From the NCBI RefSeq assembly GCF_002554795.1, contig NZ_PDEQ01000002.1, positions 496,001 through 560,000 of the forward strand: a DNA stretch of 64,000 bases. Reading direction: 5' to 3'. Below the pieces are notes generated by a model that saw only the letters and a program-made list of their open reading frames with translations, was not told the origin of the DNA and did not search any database. Positions 34,147 through 42,937 of this stretch are shown piece after piece; positions within the stretch are counted from its first letter, which is position 1, and each line of letters begins with the position of its first letter. The stretch is from Longibacter salinarum (lineage in GTDB: Bacteria > Bacteroidota > Rhodothermia > Rhodothermales > Salinibacteraceae). The translations under genes were made by a program, and so were the position numbers.

Positions 34147-36792
34147 GTGCTGCATCGATTCGTCTCTCTTTTTATCGCCATGCTCGTCTGCGCGGGGGCC
34201 TGTACCCCTGTTTTCGGGCAATCGTCCATCCGGCTCAACCTTGACGCCGTGCCCCTCATCGAGGCGGTGGATGTCGTTCGAAATCAGACGGGTTTCGACA
34301 TTGTGTACGCCCAGCGTCTGGTGGAGGATAAAATCGCATCGTGTCAGTACGCAGGCACATCGCGGCGAGCAGCGCTTGAGTGCGTGTTGCAGGGCACGGG
34401 GCTACGAGCAGAGCGCGTTCGACGCGGGCAATACGTACTCGTTCGAGGAGAGCGGGGGCCGTCGTCCCGGAACGGAGTGCAGCGGGTCACCCTTTCGGGC
34501 CGCGTAATCGACGGGACTTCCGGTGAAACTCTTCCAGGAGCACATATCTATCTGACGACGCTCCGGGTTGGGGCAACGACGAACTCGGCCGGCTTCTTCG
34601 CCATCTCGTCTCTGCCGGCTGGGACGTACAACGTGCGCATCTCTTATCTTGGCTACAACACGGTCGATACGACACTCGTAGCCGGTACGGATCCGGTTCG
34701 GATTCTGCTCTCGCCCTCGACAATTGAGTCCGAAGGCGTCACCGTGCAGGAAAAAGCAGACGAGCAGCCGGAGAATCGCCGTCTTCCGGGGATGATGGCT
34801 CTCTCGCTCGAACAGCTCGAACAGCTGCCGTCGCTTGGTGAACCCGATCTGTTTAAGGCACTCCAGTGGACGCCGGGAATCAGGAAATCCGGTGCCGTCT
34901 CAGGCGGGCTGAGTGTCCGTGGTGCGGATCCGGATCAGAATCTCTATCTGTTGGACGGCGCCCCGGTCTACCATCCATGGCACGCATTCAGTCTGATCTC
35001 GACGTTTCAGACCGGCACTCTGAAGAGCACGAACCTGTACCGCGGGGCATTTCCCGCGGAGCACGGTGGACGGCTTGCGTCGATTCTGGATGCGCAGATG
35101 AAGGACGGCAATCGGACCGAGCCTGAAGCCGTGGTTTCCCTCAGCGCTTTGAGCGCCCGTTACCGAATCGAGAGCCCCGTCACTCGGTCGACGTCCTTCA
35201 TGCTCTCGGGACGTCGATCATACGTCGACAAGCTTCTCGGTCGAGAACATCCGGTACGTGATACCGACACAGGCCGGCTCGACACACTCCGCACGGGGTA
35301 CTATTTCTACGATTTGAGCGCAAAAATAACGACTCGCTTCAACGAGCGACATCGACTGTCCGTTAGTCACTACCGTGGCCGAGACAATCTGGATCTTCGA
35401 CTGCCGTTCGATCTGTCTTTGAACTTTTCGCAGTGGCTCCGGCCGGCGGATCTGTTTTTTGAGGTCGCGCAAAACTGGGAGAACCAGATGACAAGCGCGC
35501 GGCACCAGTGGCTGGTGTTCGACGATGCCTTCCTCACGACGACGCTGTTTTCATCACGATACAGCGCTCGGGAGGCCTCCTTCGTACAGCCTACGACGAC
35601 AGCTTCTCTCGAGTCTGACTACGACGTGAAGCTACGGGACCTGGGAGCGAAGGTAGATCTTGACTACTACGCCAGCGTCGCGCACCAGATACGTGCCGGA
35701 ATTCAGGTTTCGAACCTGGATTTTCGCAGCACCCTTGAGAGTAATATTCGACGTTCCGCGAGAGCGGTAGACGTACAGGCGGATTCGAGCGATCAGTCGT
35801 CTTGGGAGGTGACGGGCTACCTGCAGGATATCTGGCAACCGTCGCCTCGTTGGACCCTGCAGCCTGGCGTGCGGGCGACCTACTTCTCCCGCGGCAATTA
35901 CATGCACGTCCGTCCGCGCTTTAGTGCACGATACACCGTCCATCCGCGGTACCTGGTGCTCCGGGGCGGACTTGGAATGCACGTACAGTATCTACACCGC
36001 ATACGGGATCGGTACTCACTCGCCTATGATCTGGTGTCAAGTCGCTGGGTGCCTGCGAGTGAGCGCGTGTCGCCCGCAACCGGAGCCCAGGTGAGCCTCA
36101 GTGGCCGAAGTCAGCCGACGCGCTGGCTGACTCTTGAGCTGAGTACGTACGGCCGCTCTGCGGAAAAGACCCTTATTCCCGCTGACGTGTTCGTGACCAA
36201 AGACGGTCTCGAAGGGCCGGGCATCGAGGTGGGCGCGCTGCTGGGTCAATACGTCGAGGCGGACGAACGAGCGTTTGGGGTGGAGCTGACCGGCCTGATT
36301 GAAGTCGGGCAGTTCGATGCCCGACTTGGTGTGGCGAGCGGGCGCACCTTCGTACGCAGTTTGAACGACGACGCGTCGGCCTGGAGGCCGGCAGATCTGG
36401 ACGTTCCCTTTTCTTTGCGCGCTGCGTTGAGTTGGACCGGTACGAGATGGGAATCATCGATTGCTACCGAGATCCGGAGCGGCTACCCATTGACGACGCC
36501 CGTAACCCGCTATCGCCTCGGCGATCCGGTCGACGACAGTCCGACGTCATACCTCTACCGCCCGCAGATTAACAACGGCCGTTTGCCGACCTACCTCCGC
36601 GTTGATGCAACAGTTGGATATCGGTTCTCGCTCCTCAGTGCCCGATGGAAGGCGAAGCTCAATCTGTATAATGCGACCAACCAGGCGAACGTCATCGATC
36701 GTCAGTTTGCACCCACGGATACCGGGGTCAGGATCGACGATCGGCGCGGTCTACCGATTCTCCCCCTGCTCGAGCTAGAGATGACGCTTTGA
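34147..36792 (+). CDS. STN-domain TonB-dependent receptor (Fec-type transducer)
   Basis: About 881 residues from GTG 34147, which gives a signal peptide (LHRFVSLFIAMLVCAGACTP then VFGQ). The frame stays open to TTG 34042 and other GTGs, so the start is uncertain. Domain order: STN signalling domain (about 28-95; IRLNLDAVPLIEAVDVVRNQ), CarboxypepD_reg (about 115-200; SGRVIDGTSGETLPGAHIYL), plug (LEQLPSLGEPDLFKALQWTP, GGLSVRGADPDQNLYLLDG), and a beta-barrel ending in a hydrophobic final strand (LLELEMTL). It should bind a surface ligand and signal through the FecR and ECF proteins encoded upstream. A DUF4249-like lipoprotein follows and may be its surface partner. Confidence 0.92.
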   Translation: MLHRFVSLFIAMLVCAGACTPVFGQSSIRLNLDAVPLIEAVDVVRNQTGFDIVYAQRLVEDKIASCQYAGTSRRAALECVLQGTGLRAERVRRGQYVLVRGERGPSSRNGVQRVTLSGRVIDGTSGETLPGAHIYLTTLRVGATTNSAGFFAISSLPAGTYNVRISYLGYNTVDTTLVAGTDPVRILLSPSTIESEGVTVQEKADEQPENRRLPGMMALSLEQLEQLPSLGEPDLFKALQWTPGIRKSGAVSGGLSVRGADPDQNLYLLDGAPVYHPWHAFSLISTFQTGTLKSTNLYRGAFPAEHGGRLASILDAQMKDGNRTEPEAVVSLSALSARYRIESPVTRSTSFMLSGRRSYVDKLLGREHPVRDTDTGRLDTLRTGYYFYDLSAKITTRFNERHRLSVSHYRGRDNLDLRLPFDLSLNFSQWLRPADLFFEVAQNWENQMTSARHQWLVFDDAFLTTTLFSSRYSAREASFVQPTTTASLESDYDVKLRDLGAKVDLDYYASVAHQIRAGIQVSNLDFRSTLESNIRRSARAVDVQADSSDQSSWEVTGYLQDIWQPSPRWTLQPGVRATYFSRGNYMHVRPRFSARYTVHPRYLVLRGGLGMHVQYLHRIRDRYSLAYDLVSSRWVPASERVSPATGAQVSLSGRSQPTRWLTLELSTYGRSAEKTLIPADVFVTKDGLEGPGIEVGALLGQYVEADERAFGVELTGLIEVGQFDARLGVASGRTFVRSLNDDASAWRPADLDVPFSLRAALSWTGTRWESSIATEIRSGYPLTTPVTRYRLGDPVDDSPTSYLYRPQINNGRLPTYLRVDATVGYRFSLLSARWKAKLNLYNATNQANVIDRQFAPTDTGVRIDDRRGLPILPLLELEMTL

Positions 36793-37113
36793 TAACCTGT
36801 TTGGCGGATGGATTGCGAAAAGTAAGCGCAGCCGTTCATGTCTATTGTAGTCCGGACGGTTATTCTTTCACAATAGCGCCGTAGACGCGGTGTGTGAGAT
36901 GAACCAGGCCTCGTCTTAGGCGTGTCGCGAGGACCGACCACCGGAAGGTCCGTACGTCCAGATCGCCGAAGGCTGTCCGCCAAACAGGTTCTGCGCAGAT
37001 CGCCATGCGCTTCTGTTGATCTGCCAGCCCGGCCCGGCTCTTTCCTCTCACACGCCGCAGCATACTTCTTTCCATCCTCCCGCGATCGCGTGAAGTCGTC
37101 TCATTCTGATCAC
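36793..37113. other. Intergenic region between receptor and DUF4249-like gene
   Basis: 321 bases. The plus frame is open upstream of the chosen lipoprotein start, but its translation is Arg/Pro-rich and unlike a protein N-terminus. Nothing else is seen. Confidence 0.4.
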
Positions 37114-38070
37114 ATGCATGCATATCGGCCGCCATCATCTGCTCGGGTTGGCCAGTCGGTTCGTCGCGCCGCTGTATTCTTGGCCGTGGTCCTCTTCGTG
37201 GCGAGATGTGATTTTGTCGATGATCCGTCGCCGTCCAGACTTGTCGTCGAGGCCTTCCTCTTGTCTGGAGAACCACTGCCCGAAATTGTGCTTCGCCAAA
37301 CCAGAGGGTTGCGGAATCCAGTGCCTCCGCAGGACTCAACCGCGGACGCTGCTACGGGCGCCGTAGTCACCGTTGCGATCGGCAGCGATACCGTGGCGTA
37401 CCTGCCGGGCACGACGCCTGGGCGATATCGTCCGGCACGGCCCGTCATCGCCAAGCCGGGAGAATCCTTTTCCGTTCGCGTGCAGTGGAAGGGCGAGGTT
37501 GTAACCGCTGCGGGAACAGTACCGGAACCCATCGGGATCGGGGAGGCCTGCGTGCGTGTGCCGGACGACCCGGTGGAGGCAATTCTCGTCGACTCTCTGC
37601 GGCGCGACTCTCTCGACATTCCCGCCGAACAGGGATACATTTTCCCGATCGATGTATCCGTGGACTGGCAGGATTCCACCGATGATGATAGCTGGGTCCG
37701 AACCGGAATTCGCCCGTCATCGGACTTCTCCTCTGGTGTTGTCGAGCTCTTTCTTCAGCCTGTCGAGGTGGATCGCGAATCCGACTTTTCTTTTGCGTCG
37801 GGGTCAGCCTCACGCCGTCAGTGGGTCGGCGTATATGCCGTTTCCGCCGAGGATTCCACGGCGCCCGTTCCGGCGCACGAGATTACCGTGAGTCTGACGC
37901 GCGGAGATTCTGCTTTCGCCTCATTTGCGTCGAGTCGAACCGATCCTGAACGTCGAGAGCCGGTGTCGAACGTGGATGGGGGCATCGGTGTCGCCACTGC
38001 TGTCGCGCTCGATACGCTACGCCTCGCTGTGTCCGAAGCCACGTCTGGTGAGCAGTGTGAGTTGCCCTGA
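37114..38070 (+). CDS. DUF4249-like surface lipoprotein
   Basis: 318 residues from ATG 37114, which gives a basic n-region and hydrophobic core ending VARC; Arg before the Cys is unusual for a lipobox. The mature start (DDPSPSRLVVEAFLLSGEPLPEIVLRQT) resembles DUF4249 proteins, which are encoded with STN/CarboxypepD TonB receptors in Bacteroidota. The rest is beta-rich (GAVVTVAIGSDTVAYLPG, GRYRPARPVIAKPGESFSVRV). Likely a surface partner of the receptor at 34147-36792; function of the family is not established. Confidence 0.75.
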   Translation: MHAYRPPSSARVGQSVRRAAVFLAVVLFVARCDFVDDPSPSRLVVEAFLLSGEPLPEIVLRQTRGLRNPVPPQDSTADAATGAVVTVAIGSDTVAYLPGTTPGRYRPARPVIAKPGESFSVRVQWKGEVVTAAGTVPEPIGIGEACVRVPDDPVEAILVDSLRRDSLDIPAEQGYIFPIDVSVDWQDSTDDDSWVRTGIRPSSDFSSGVVELFLQPVEVDRESDFSFASGSASRRQWVGVYAVSAEDSTAPVPAHEITVSLTRGDSAFASFASSRTDPERREPVSNVDGGIGVATAVALDTLRLAVSEATSGEQCELP

Positions 38071-38155
38071 TCCGGGACGCGATCGATGAACTCTCATTTT
38101 CGAGAGACGTAGCCTAACCCTCCTCCTGGCTGCCTTTTATTTTCCGTGCTGCACC

Positions 38156-38953
38156 ATGCCTGACTCTGCTGACGAGCGTTCATCGCGAGACATTTTCCAA
38201 GAAGCGGCGGCCGAAACAGCGGCTCGAGAGGCGGAGACAGGTACGAGCGAATCCCCCGAGTCGGCGTCCACAGGGGAGGAGGCGCTTCCGTTCGAAGAAT
38301 CGGTACCTGAGGGGCCGGACACGCGGCGTATCACAGATATCCAGACGCAGAAGAAGGACGACGCGCGCGTTTCCGTGTTCGTCGACGGCGAGTTTGCGTT
38401 CGGTTGCCATCAGGATGTCGCGGCCAAGCACGGGCTGCATCAAGGACAGACGTTGACGCCAGAGATGCAGCAAGAGGTTGAGGTCGATGAGGAGATCGTC
38501 CGAGCCAAGCAACGGGCATTCAAGTATCTTGCCCACAAGCCAAGGACGGAAACCGAGGTGCGACGGAAGCTCCGTGGACTCGACCTGGGACGTCGCGTCA
38601 TCGATCGGGTGATCGAACGGCTGTACGAACTGGATTATCTGGACGACGAGCAGTACGCTCGCGATTATACACACAACCGGTTTTCAAATAAGGGATACGG
38701 GCCGATTCGCATCGAGCGTGAATTGACCGAGCGCGGCATCGACCGTCACCTTGCCGAGCGGACGGTTGCACGATTTTTCGAGGAGGCGAGTGAGCTCGAC
38801 GCCGCGCGTGAGCAGGCGCGAAAGCGATGGCCGCGCGTCGCCGGCGAGCAGGATGTCCGAAAGCAGAAGAGAAAGCTATTAGGGTACCTGCAGCGTCGGG
38901 GATTTACTCCGGATGTCGTTTATAGAGTTGTCGACGAGTTCGTAGATCCATAG
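38156..38953 (+). CDS. recX: RecX family regulatory protein with acidic N-terminal extension
   Basis: 265 residues, longer than usual RecX (about 150-200). The first ~60 residues are Glu/Ser/Ala-rich and disordered-looking. The remainder holds RecX three-helix repeats: RAFKYLAHKPRTETEVRRKL, LDYLDDEQYARDY, NKGYGPIRIERELTERGI, and a C-terminal repeat LGYLQRRGFTPDVVYRVVDEF. RecX binds RecA filaments and limits recombination. It is preceded by a DITDIQ-like beta segment (DARVSVFVDGEFAFG) common in Bacteroidota RecX. recA is not in the window. Confidence 0.88.
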   Translation: MPDSADERSSRDIFQEAAAETAAREAETGTSESPESASTGEEALPFEESVPEGPDTRRITDIQTQKKDDARVSVFVDGEFAFGCHQDVAAKHGLHQGQTLTPEMQQEVEVDEEIVRAKQRAFKYLAHKPRTETEVRRKLRGLDLGRRVIDRVIERLYELDYLDDEQYARDYTHNRFSNKGYGPIRIERELTERGIDRHLAERTVARFFEEASELDAAREQARKRWPRVAGEQDVRKQKRKLLGYLQRRGFTPDVVYRVVDEFVDP

Positions 38954-39103
38954 AGTAGTGGTCTGCCCTGTACGCAATTGTCGTACAGAGACGTATTGGC
39001 GTTACCGCTTCCCTCTCGGGACCTTCGAGAGAACGTTCGAAGTCATAGGGCATACTTAAATTTGTGTGTCCTTCCTTCCCCCGCTTGTTTCGGCTCTTCG
39101 TCT

Positions 39104-40567
39104 ATGGCTGACGAGACAAACGTACCGGCATCGCCCCCCGATCGGTCGCAGCCTCGCTCCGATGATGAAGGAGCAGAGGCCTCTGCTCCCGGTAATGGAG
39201 CCGTGCAGTCGCAGCATGCGTCGGCACCCACTCCGTCTAATCCCGCGTCTCCCTCGTCCCCCTCGTCGGCGGCGTCGCGAGATCGTGCATCGAGTGGTGG
39301 AATGAGAACAGGAGGCTCCGGCGCTTCGGCTTCGTCATCGGAGTCGCCGCAATTTCCGTCAGCTCCACGTCAGGATCCAGAGCCATCCGGTGGTGCCGGC
39401 CCGAAGCGTCGCCGATCGATAGCTCATTCGCCGCTAGGATCCGACCCGAAGGTTGTTGCCTCCACACCGGCACCATCGGGAGGCAGGGATGACCGGTCGA
39501 TTTTCACCGCCGACCGTATCATCCGGTTTATCCTCGGAGCAGCGGCCCTGGGTGCCGCCGGGTGGGTGCTGTGGTACTTCATGGGACTGGTCGTGTATCT
39601 CGTCGTGGGCGGCATTTTCGCGTACCTGCTGCGCCCCGTAGTCGATCGGCTCCAGGGGCTCGGTCTTGGACGCGTGCCAGCGATCCTGATCACGTTCGTC
39701 CTGCTTTTTCTTGTCGCCTCCGTTCTGGTGACGTCAATCGTTCCGTTCGTTGCTACACAGCTGCGAGATATCTCCCAGCTCGTGTCGGTAGAGGCAGCAA
39801 CGGACGTAGCCGACTATATCGAGACGCGCGTACGAGAGGTCGTACCCATCGAGGAGGGCGTTCTCGTGAAGAACATTCGGCAGATCGCGAATGCCCTCGT
39901 CAGTGCCGACCTTGTGGAAGGGGATCGCGTGGCCGAGACGGTGACCTCGGTGGTCTCGGTGTTCACCAATATCCTCTACGCGGTGATCATCATTCCATTC
40001 ATCACCTTTTTCCTGCTGAAGGACGGCGTCCAGATTCGTCGAAGTATGCTTCAGCTGGTACCCAATCGGTACTTTGAGGTCACGCTTGCTATTCTCGCTA
40101 AGGTAGAAGCGAATATCGGCCGATACTTTCGAGCCCTGCTTGTGCAATGCACCTCCATAGCGATTATTGCCTCATCGCTGCTCTGGCTCGTCGGTCTAGA
40201 AAGTCCGATTGCGATCGGCATCTTCACGGGCCTCGCGAACACGATTCCCTATTTCGGTCCGTTTCTGGGCTTCCTCGGTGGTAGTCTTGTCGGCATCGCT
40301 CAAACCGGTACCTTTTCGCTTGTCCCGGGTGTGGCTATTGCCATGGGATTGACGCAGCTGGCTGACAATGTCCTGTTGCAACCCATCATTTTCTCTCGAG
40401 CAGCGCAGGCTCACCCACTGATTATCCTGTTTGTGGTCCTAATTGGAGCGCAACTCGGCGGCATCGTGGGCATGCTCATTGCGATTCCCCTGGCGACGAC
40501 GATCCGCGTTATGGCCGAGCAGGTAATCTGGAGCATTCGTAATTATCGGATTCTGCGCTCGACATGA
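39104..40567 (+). CDS. AI-2E family transporter (PerM/TqsA-like permease)
   Basis: 487 residues from ATG 39104. The first ~125 residues are Ser/Pro/Ala-rich and hydrophilic. Seven or eight membrane segments follow in the AI-2E exporter family layout: AGWVLWYFMGLVVYLVVGGI, ILITFVLLFLVASVLVTS, a central amphipathic region, IPFITFFLLKDG, ALLVQCTSIAIIASSLLWLVG, GLANTIPYFGPFLG and the C-terminal VLLQPIIFSRAAQAHPL ... LIGAQLGGIVGMLIAIPLA. Members export autoinducer-2 or act as ion/solute exporters; the substrate cannot be told from sequence. The long N-terminal extension is not typical of the family. Confidence 0.88.
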   Translation: MADETNVPASPPDRSQPRSDDEGAEASAPGNGAVQSQHASAPTPSNPASPSSPSSAASRDRASSGGMRTGGSGASASSSESPQFPSAPRQDPEPSGGAGPKRRRSIAHSPLGSDPKVVASTPAPSGGRDDRSIFTADRIIRFILGAAALGAAGWVLWYFMGLVVYLVVGGIFAYLLRPVVDRLQGLGLGRVPAILITFVLLFLVASVLVTSIVPFVATQLRDISQLVSVEAATDVADYIETRVREVVPIEEGVLVKNIRQIANALVSADLVEGDRVAETVTSVVSVFTNILYAVIIIPFITFFLLKDGVQIRRSMLQLVPNRYFEVTLAILAKVEANIGRYFRALLVQCTSIAIIASSLLWLVGLESPIAIGIFTGLANTIPYFGPFLGFLGGSLVGIAQTGTFSLVPGVAIAMGLTQLADNVLLQPIIFSRAAQAHPLIILFVVLIGAQLGGIVGMLIAIPLATTIRVMAEQVIWSIRNYRILRST

Positions 40568-40675
40568 TCGAGTCGTGGTCGTGGACGGACGGCTCGGATC
40601 CTCTGAGTCCGCCAAGGGTACAGGCGAGGCAGCATGCATTCGTCTCTCCTCGCATCACCGCCTCGCGTCCCATAC

Positions 40676-41527
40676 ATGTCCGTTGCTCCCGATCCCGCTA
40701 CGTCTGACGCTCGTCTCAATGCCGCTGTCGAAGCGGTGCGAAAGAAGGTCGATATTGAGCCGGAGATTGCTCTGATTCTAGGCTCGGGACTTGGCGACCT
40801 CGCGGACGCCGCGGAAGGATCAGTCAATGTCGAGGCCGTGGATATTCCCGGTTATCCAACGTCCACGGTCGAGGGTCACCACGGACGGCTCGTCTTCGGG
40901 CAACTCGAAGGGACCCCCGTTGTCTTCGTCCAGGGACGCGTGCATGCATACGAAGGCTACAATATGCGGCGCCTGGCTTTCCCGGTACGTCTTGTCCATG
41001 CACTCGGCGCAAACAAGCTCCTTGTGACCAACAGTGCGGGCGGGATCCATCGCGACTTCTCGCCGGGGACGCTCATGTTTATCACCGACCACATCAACTT
41101 TGCGTTCGCGAGCCCGCTTGTGGGGAGTTGCCACGCGCCGCGTCAGGCCGTGCCGGGAGAGCGTTCAGACCGTCACCTCCCGTTCTACGACAAAGAGTGG
41201 ACAAAGCGCGCCAAGTCGGTCGCTCGTGATATGGGCATCGCGACGCGCGAAGGAACGTACATCTGGGTGCAGGGGCCGACGTACGAGACGAAAGCCGAGA
41301 TTCGAGCATTCGAGAAGCTTGGTGCCGATGCCGTGGGGATGAGCACCGTGCCGGAAGTTATCCAGGCTCAGCATCTCGGCATGTCGGTCCTCGGTGTGTC
41401 GACCATCACGAACCCGGCGGCCGGCATGGGAGCGGAATCGCTCGACCACGAGGAAGTGCTCGAGGTAGGCCGCCAGGTACGGGAGGACCTGACCAATCTC
41501 GTGCGTGGCATCGTGCGGGAGGCTTGA
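40676..41527 (+). CDS. punA: Purine nucleoside phosphorylase (trimeric, PunA-like)
   Basis: 283 residues from ATG 40676. Catalyses phosphorolysis of inosine/guanosine and deoxy forms for purine salvage in the cytoplasm. Family motifs: LILGSGLGDLA (phosphate-binding), GYPTSTVEGHHGRLVFG, GRVHAYEGYNM, LLVTNSAGGIH, GPTYETKAEIRAF, GADAVGMSTVPEV and STITNPAAGMG with the base-binding Asn. Length and motifs fit the low-molecular-mass trimeric class (PunA) rather than DeoD. Convergent with the flippase gene; its substrates could include nucleosides released by the extracellular nuclease. Confidence 0.94.
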   Translation: MSVAPDPATSDARLNAAVEAVRKKVDIEPEIALILGSGLGDLADAAEGSVNVEAVDIPGYPTSTVEGHHGRLVFGQLEGTPVVFVQGRVHAYEGYNMRRLAFPVRLVHALGANKLLVTNSAGGIHRDFSPGTLMFITDHINFAFASPLVGSCHAPRQAVPGERSDRHLPFYDKEWTKRAKSVARDMGIATREGTYIWVQGPTYETKAEIRAFEKLGADAVGMSTVPEVIQAQHLGMSVLGVSTITNPAAGMGAESLDHEEVLEVGRQVREDLTNLVRGIVREA

Positions 41528-41557
41528 CCGGGCGGCACATGGCGTTCCCCTGAAAGA

Positions 41558-42889
41558 TCAGCGACCCGTTGATAGGAGTGCAAGAAGTGAGGGGTCGACG
41601 CCGAGGCGTTGACGCGCGAGTCGTACAAAGGCAACATTCCACCCGACCATGCACACGGCTGATGCTACGGCGGCACCGACGAGGCCATACAGAAGCAGAC
41701 CGGCGACGCTGAGCAAGAGGTTCGCGGCCACGCTGGTGACGATGATTCGGGCTGCCGTACGCTGATGCCCGGTCATGTACAGAAGGGTGTCGACCGGCCC
41801 GCAGCACGCGCTGAACAGGTGACCGCCTGCCAGAATCAAGAGAGGCACGTAGCTATTCTGAAATGATGGGGCGAAAAAAGAAAGCAGGAACGGGCCGCTA
41901 GCGGCAAGAATCAGAAATGCCGCCGTGGAGAGACTGGTGATCCAGGGTAGGACGCGGCGGATCGTCTTTCGGAGAGCATCGGCGTTACCCTGGACGTGGT
42001 CGGCGGCAAATCGAGGGGCGGCCACGGTATTTACGGCGGCGAGTACGAAGCTCACCCCGGCCGCCGTGTTCATCGCGATGCGGTAGTGGCCGACATCTTC
42101 AACGGGAGCGAAAAGACCGACGAGTAGAAGGTCGGTCTGGCGGAAAAGCGCAAAAAAGCCGTGAGTGAAGAAGAAGGGGAGTGCAAACCGAATCCAGCCG
42201 CGGACTTCGGCGGGAGACGACCCATCAGCATTGCTGTGCGGTAGGCTAGTCCGTGCATGAGTCCGCTGGATTATGCTGATCACGAAAATGCTCCCGGTGA
42301 CCATCAGTAGAAGTGCGACGCCGTCGAGCCAGCGGACGTGGAGATAAGCAATTGCTCCGGTCCCTCCGATTATCAAGAGCTGCCGCCCAACCCGGCCGAG
42401 ACCGTAGGCCGTCAAGAACTGATGCTGCGCGCGACAGACGTTGGTGTAGAGCGTGAAGAGCACAAGCGCGGGAGCCGTGATCCAGCTGCCAAGCAGCGTC
42501 GCGCCGGCGGGAGAAGATAGCGCAGGCCATGCGCCATGGTAGATGACGATCCCCGCTGTGGCCAGAAGAGCGAGCCCGAGAGTAGAGACCAGGACGACGC
42601 GCTCAGAGGCGGAGACGAGCCGTCGAAGGGTCGCAAGCTCCTCGTTGACGCGATACTCGGAAACGAGTCGGACGAGGGCGTCGGGTAGGCCGATGCCGCC
42701 AGTGATAGCGAGAACGGAGGCGCTTGCGAACGCCATACTGAATAGTCCGAATGCCTCCGCTCCTGCCCATCGAACCATGAGGATTTGGGCCAGATACGCG
42801 AGTATGACGCCGGCAATCTGCGTTGCGAAAACCAGCACCGCGCCGCGAGCGAGAGGAAGCCGATCCAGAAAGGAAAGGGGGAGAGGCAC
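41558..42889 (-). CDS. Wzx-like polysaccharide flippase
   Basis: 443 residues with about 12-14 hydrophobic segments, in the MATE/MVF-type oligosaccharide flippase superfamily. N-terminal FATQIAGVILAYLAQILMVRW and EAFGLFSMAFASASVLAI are characteristic of the family, as is the LVRLVSEYR loop. It should move lipid-linked oligosaccharide across the inner membrane. It is the last gene of a minus-strand set, 48 bases after the C25 peptidase, which itself follows a glycosyltransferase by 46 bases. Confidence 0.88.
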   Translation of the reverse strand: MPLPLSFLDRLPLARGAVLVFATQIAGVILAYLAQILMVRWAGAEAFGLFSMAFASASVLAITGGIGLPDALVRLVSEYRVNEELATLRRLVSASERVVLVSTLGLALLATAGIVIYHGAWPALSSPAGATLLGSWITAPALVLFTLYTNVCRAQHQFLTAYGLGRVGRQLLIIGGTGAIAYLHVRWLDGVALLLMVTGSIFVISIIQRTHARTSLPHSNADGSSPAEVRGWIRFALPFFFTHGFFALFRQTDLLLVGLFAPVEDVGHYRIAMNTAAGVSFVLAAVNTVAAPRFAADHVQGNADALRKTIRRVLPWITSLSTAAFLILAASGPFLLSFFAPSFQNSYVPLLILAGGHLFSACCGPVDTLLYMTGHQRTAARIIVTSVAANLLLSVAGLLLYGLVGAAVASAVCMVGWNVAFVRLARQRLGVDPSLLALLSTGR

Positions 42890-42937
42890 AGAGGCGGAAG
42901 AAGCTAAGCGAAGAGTCGAAGTGACGCAGTCCCGGGG

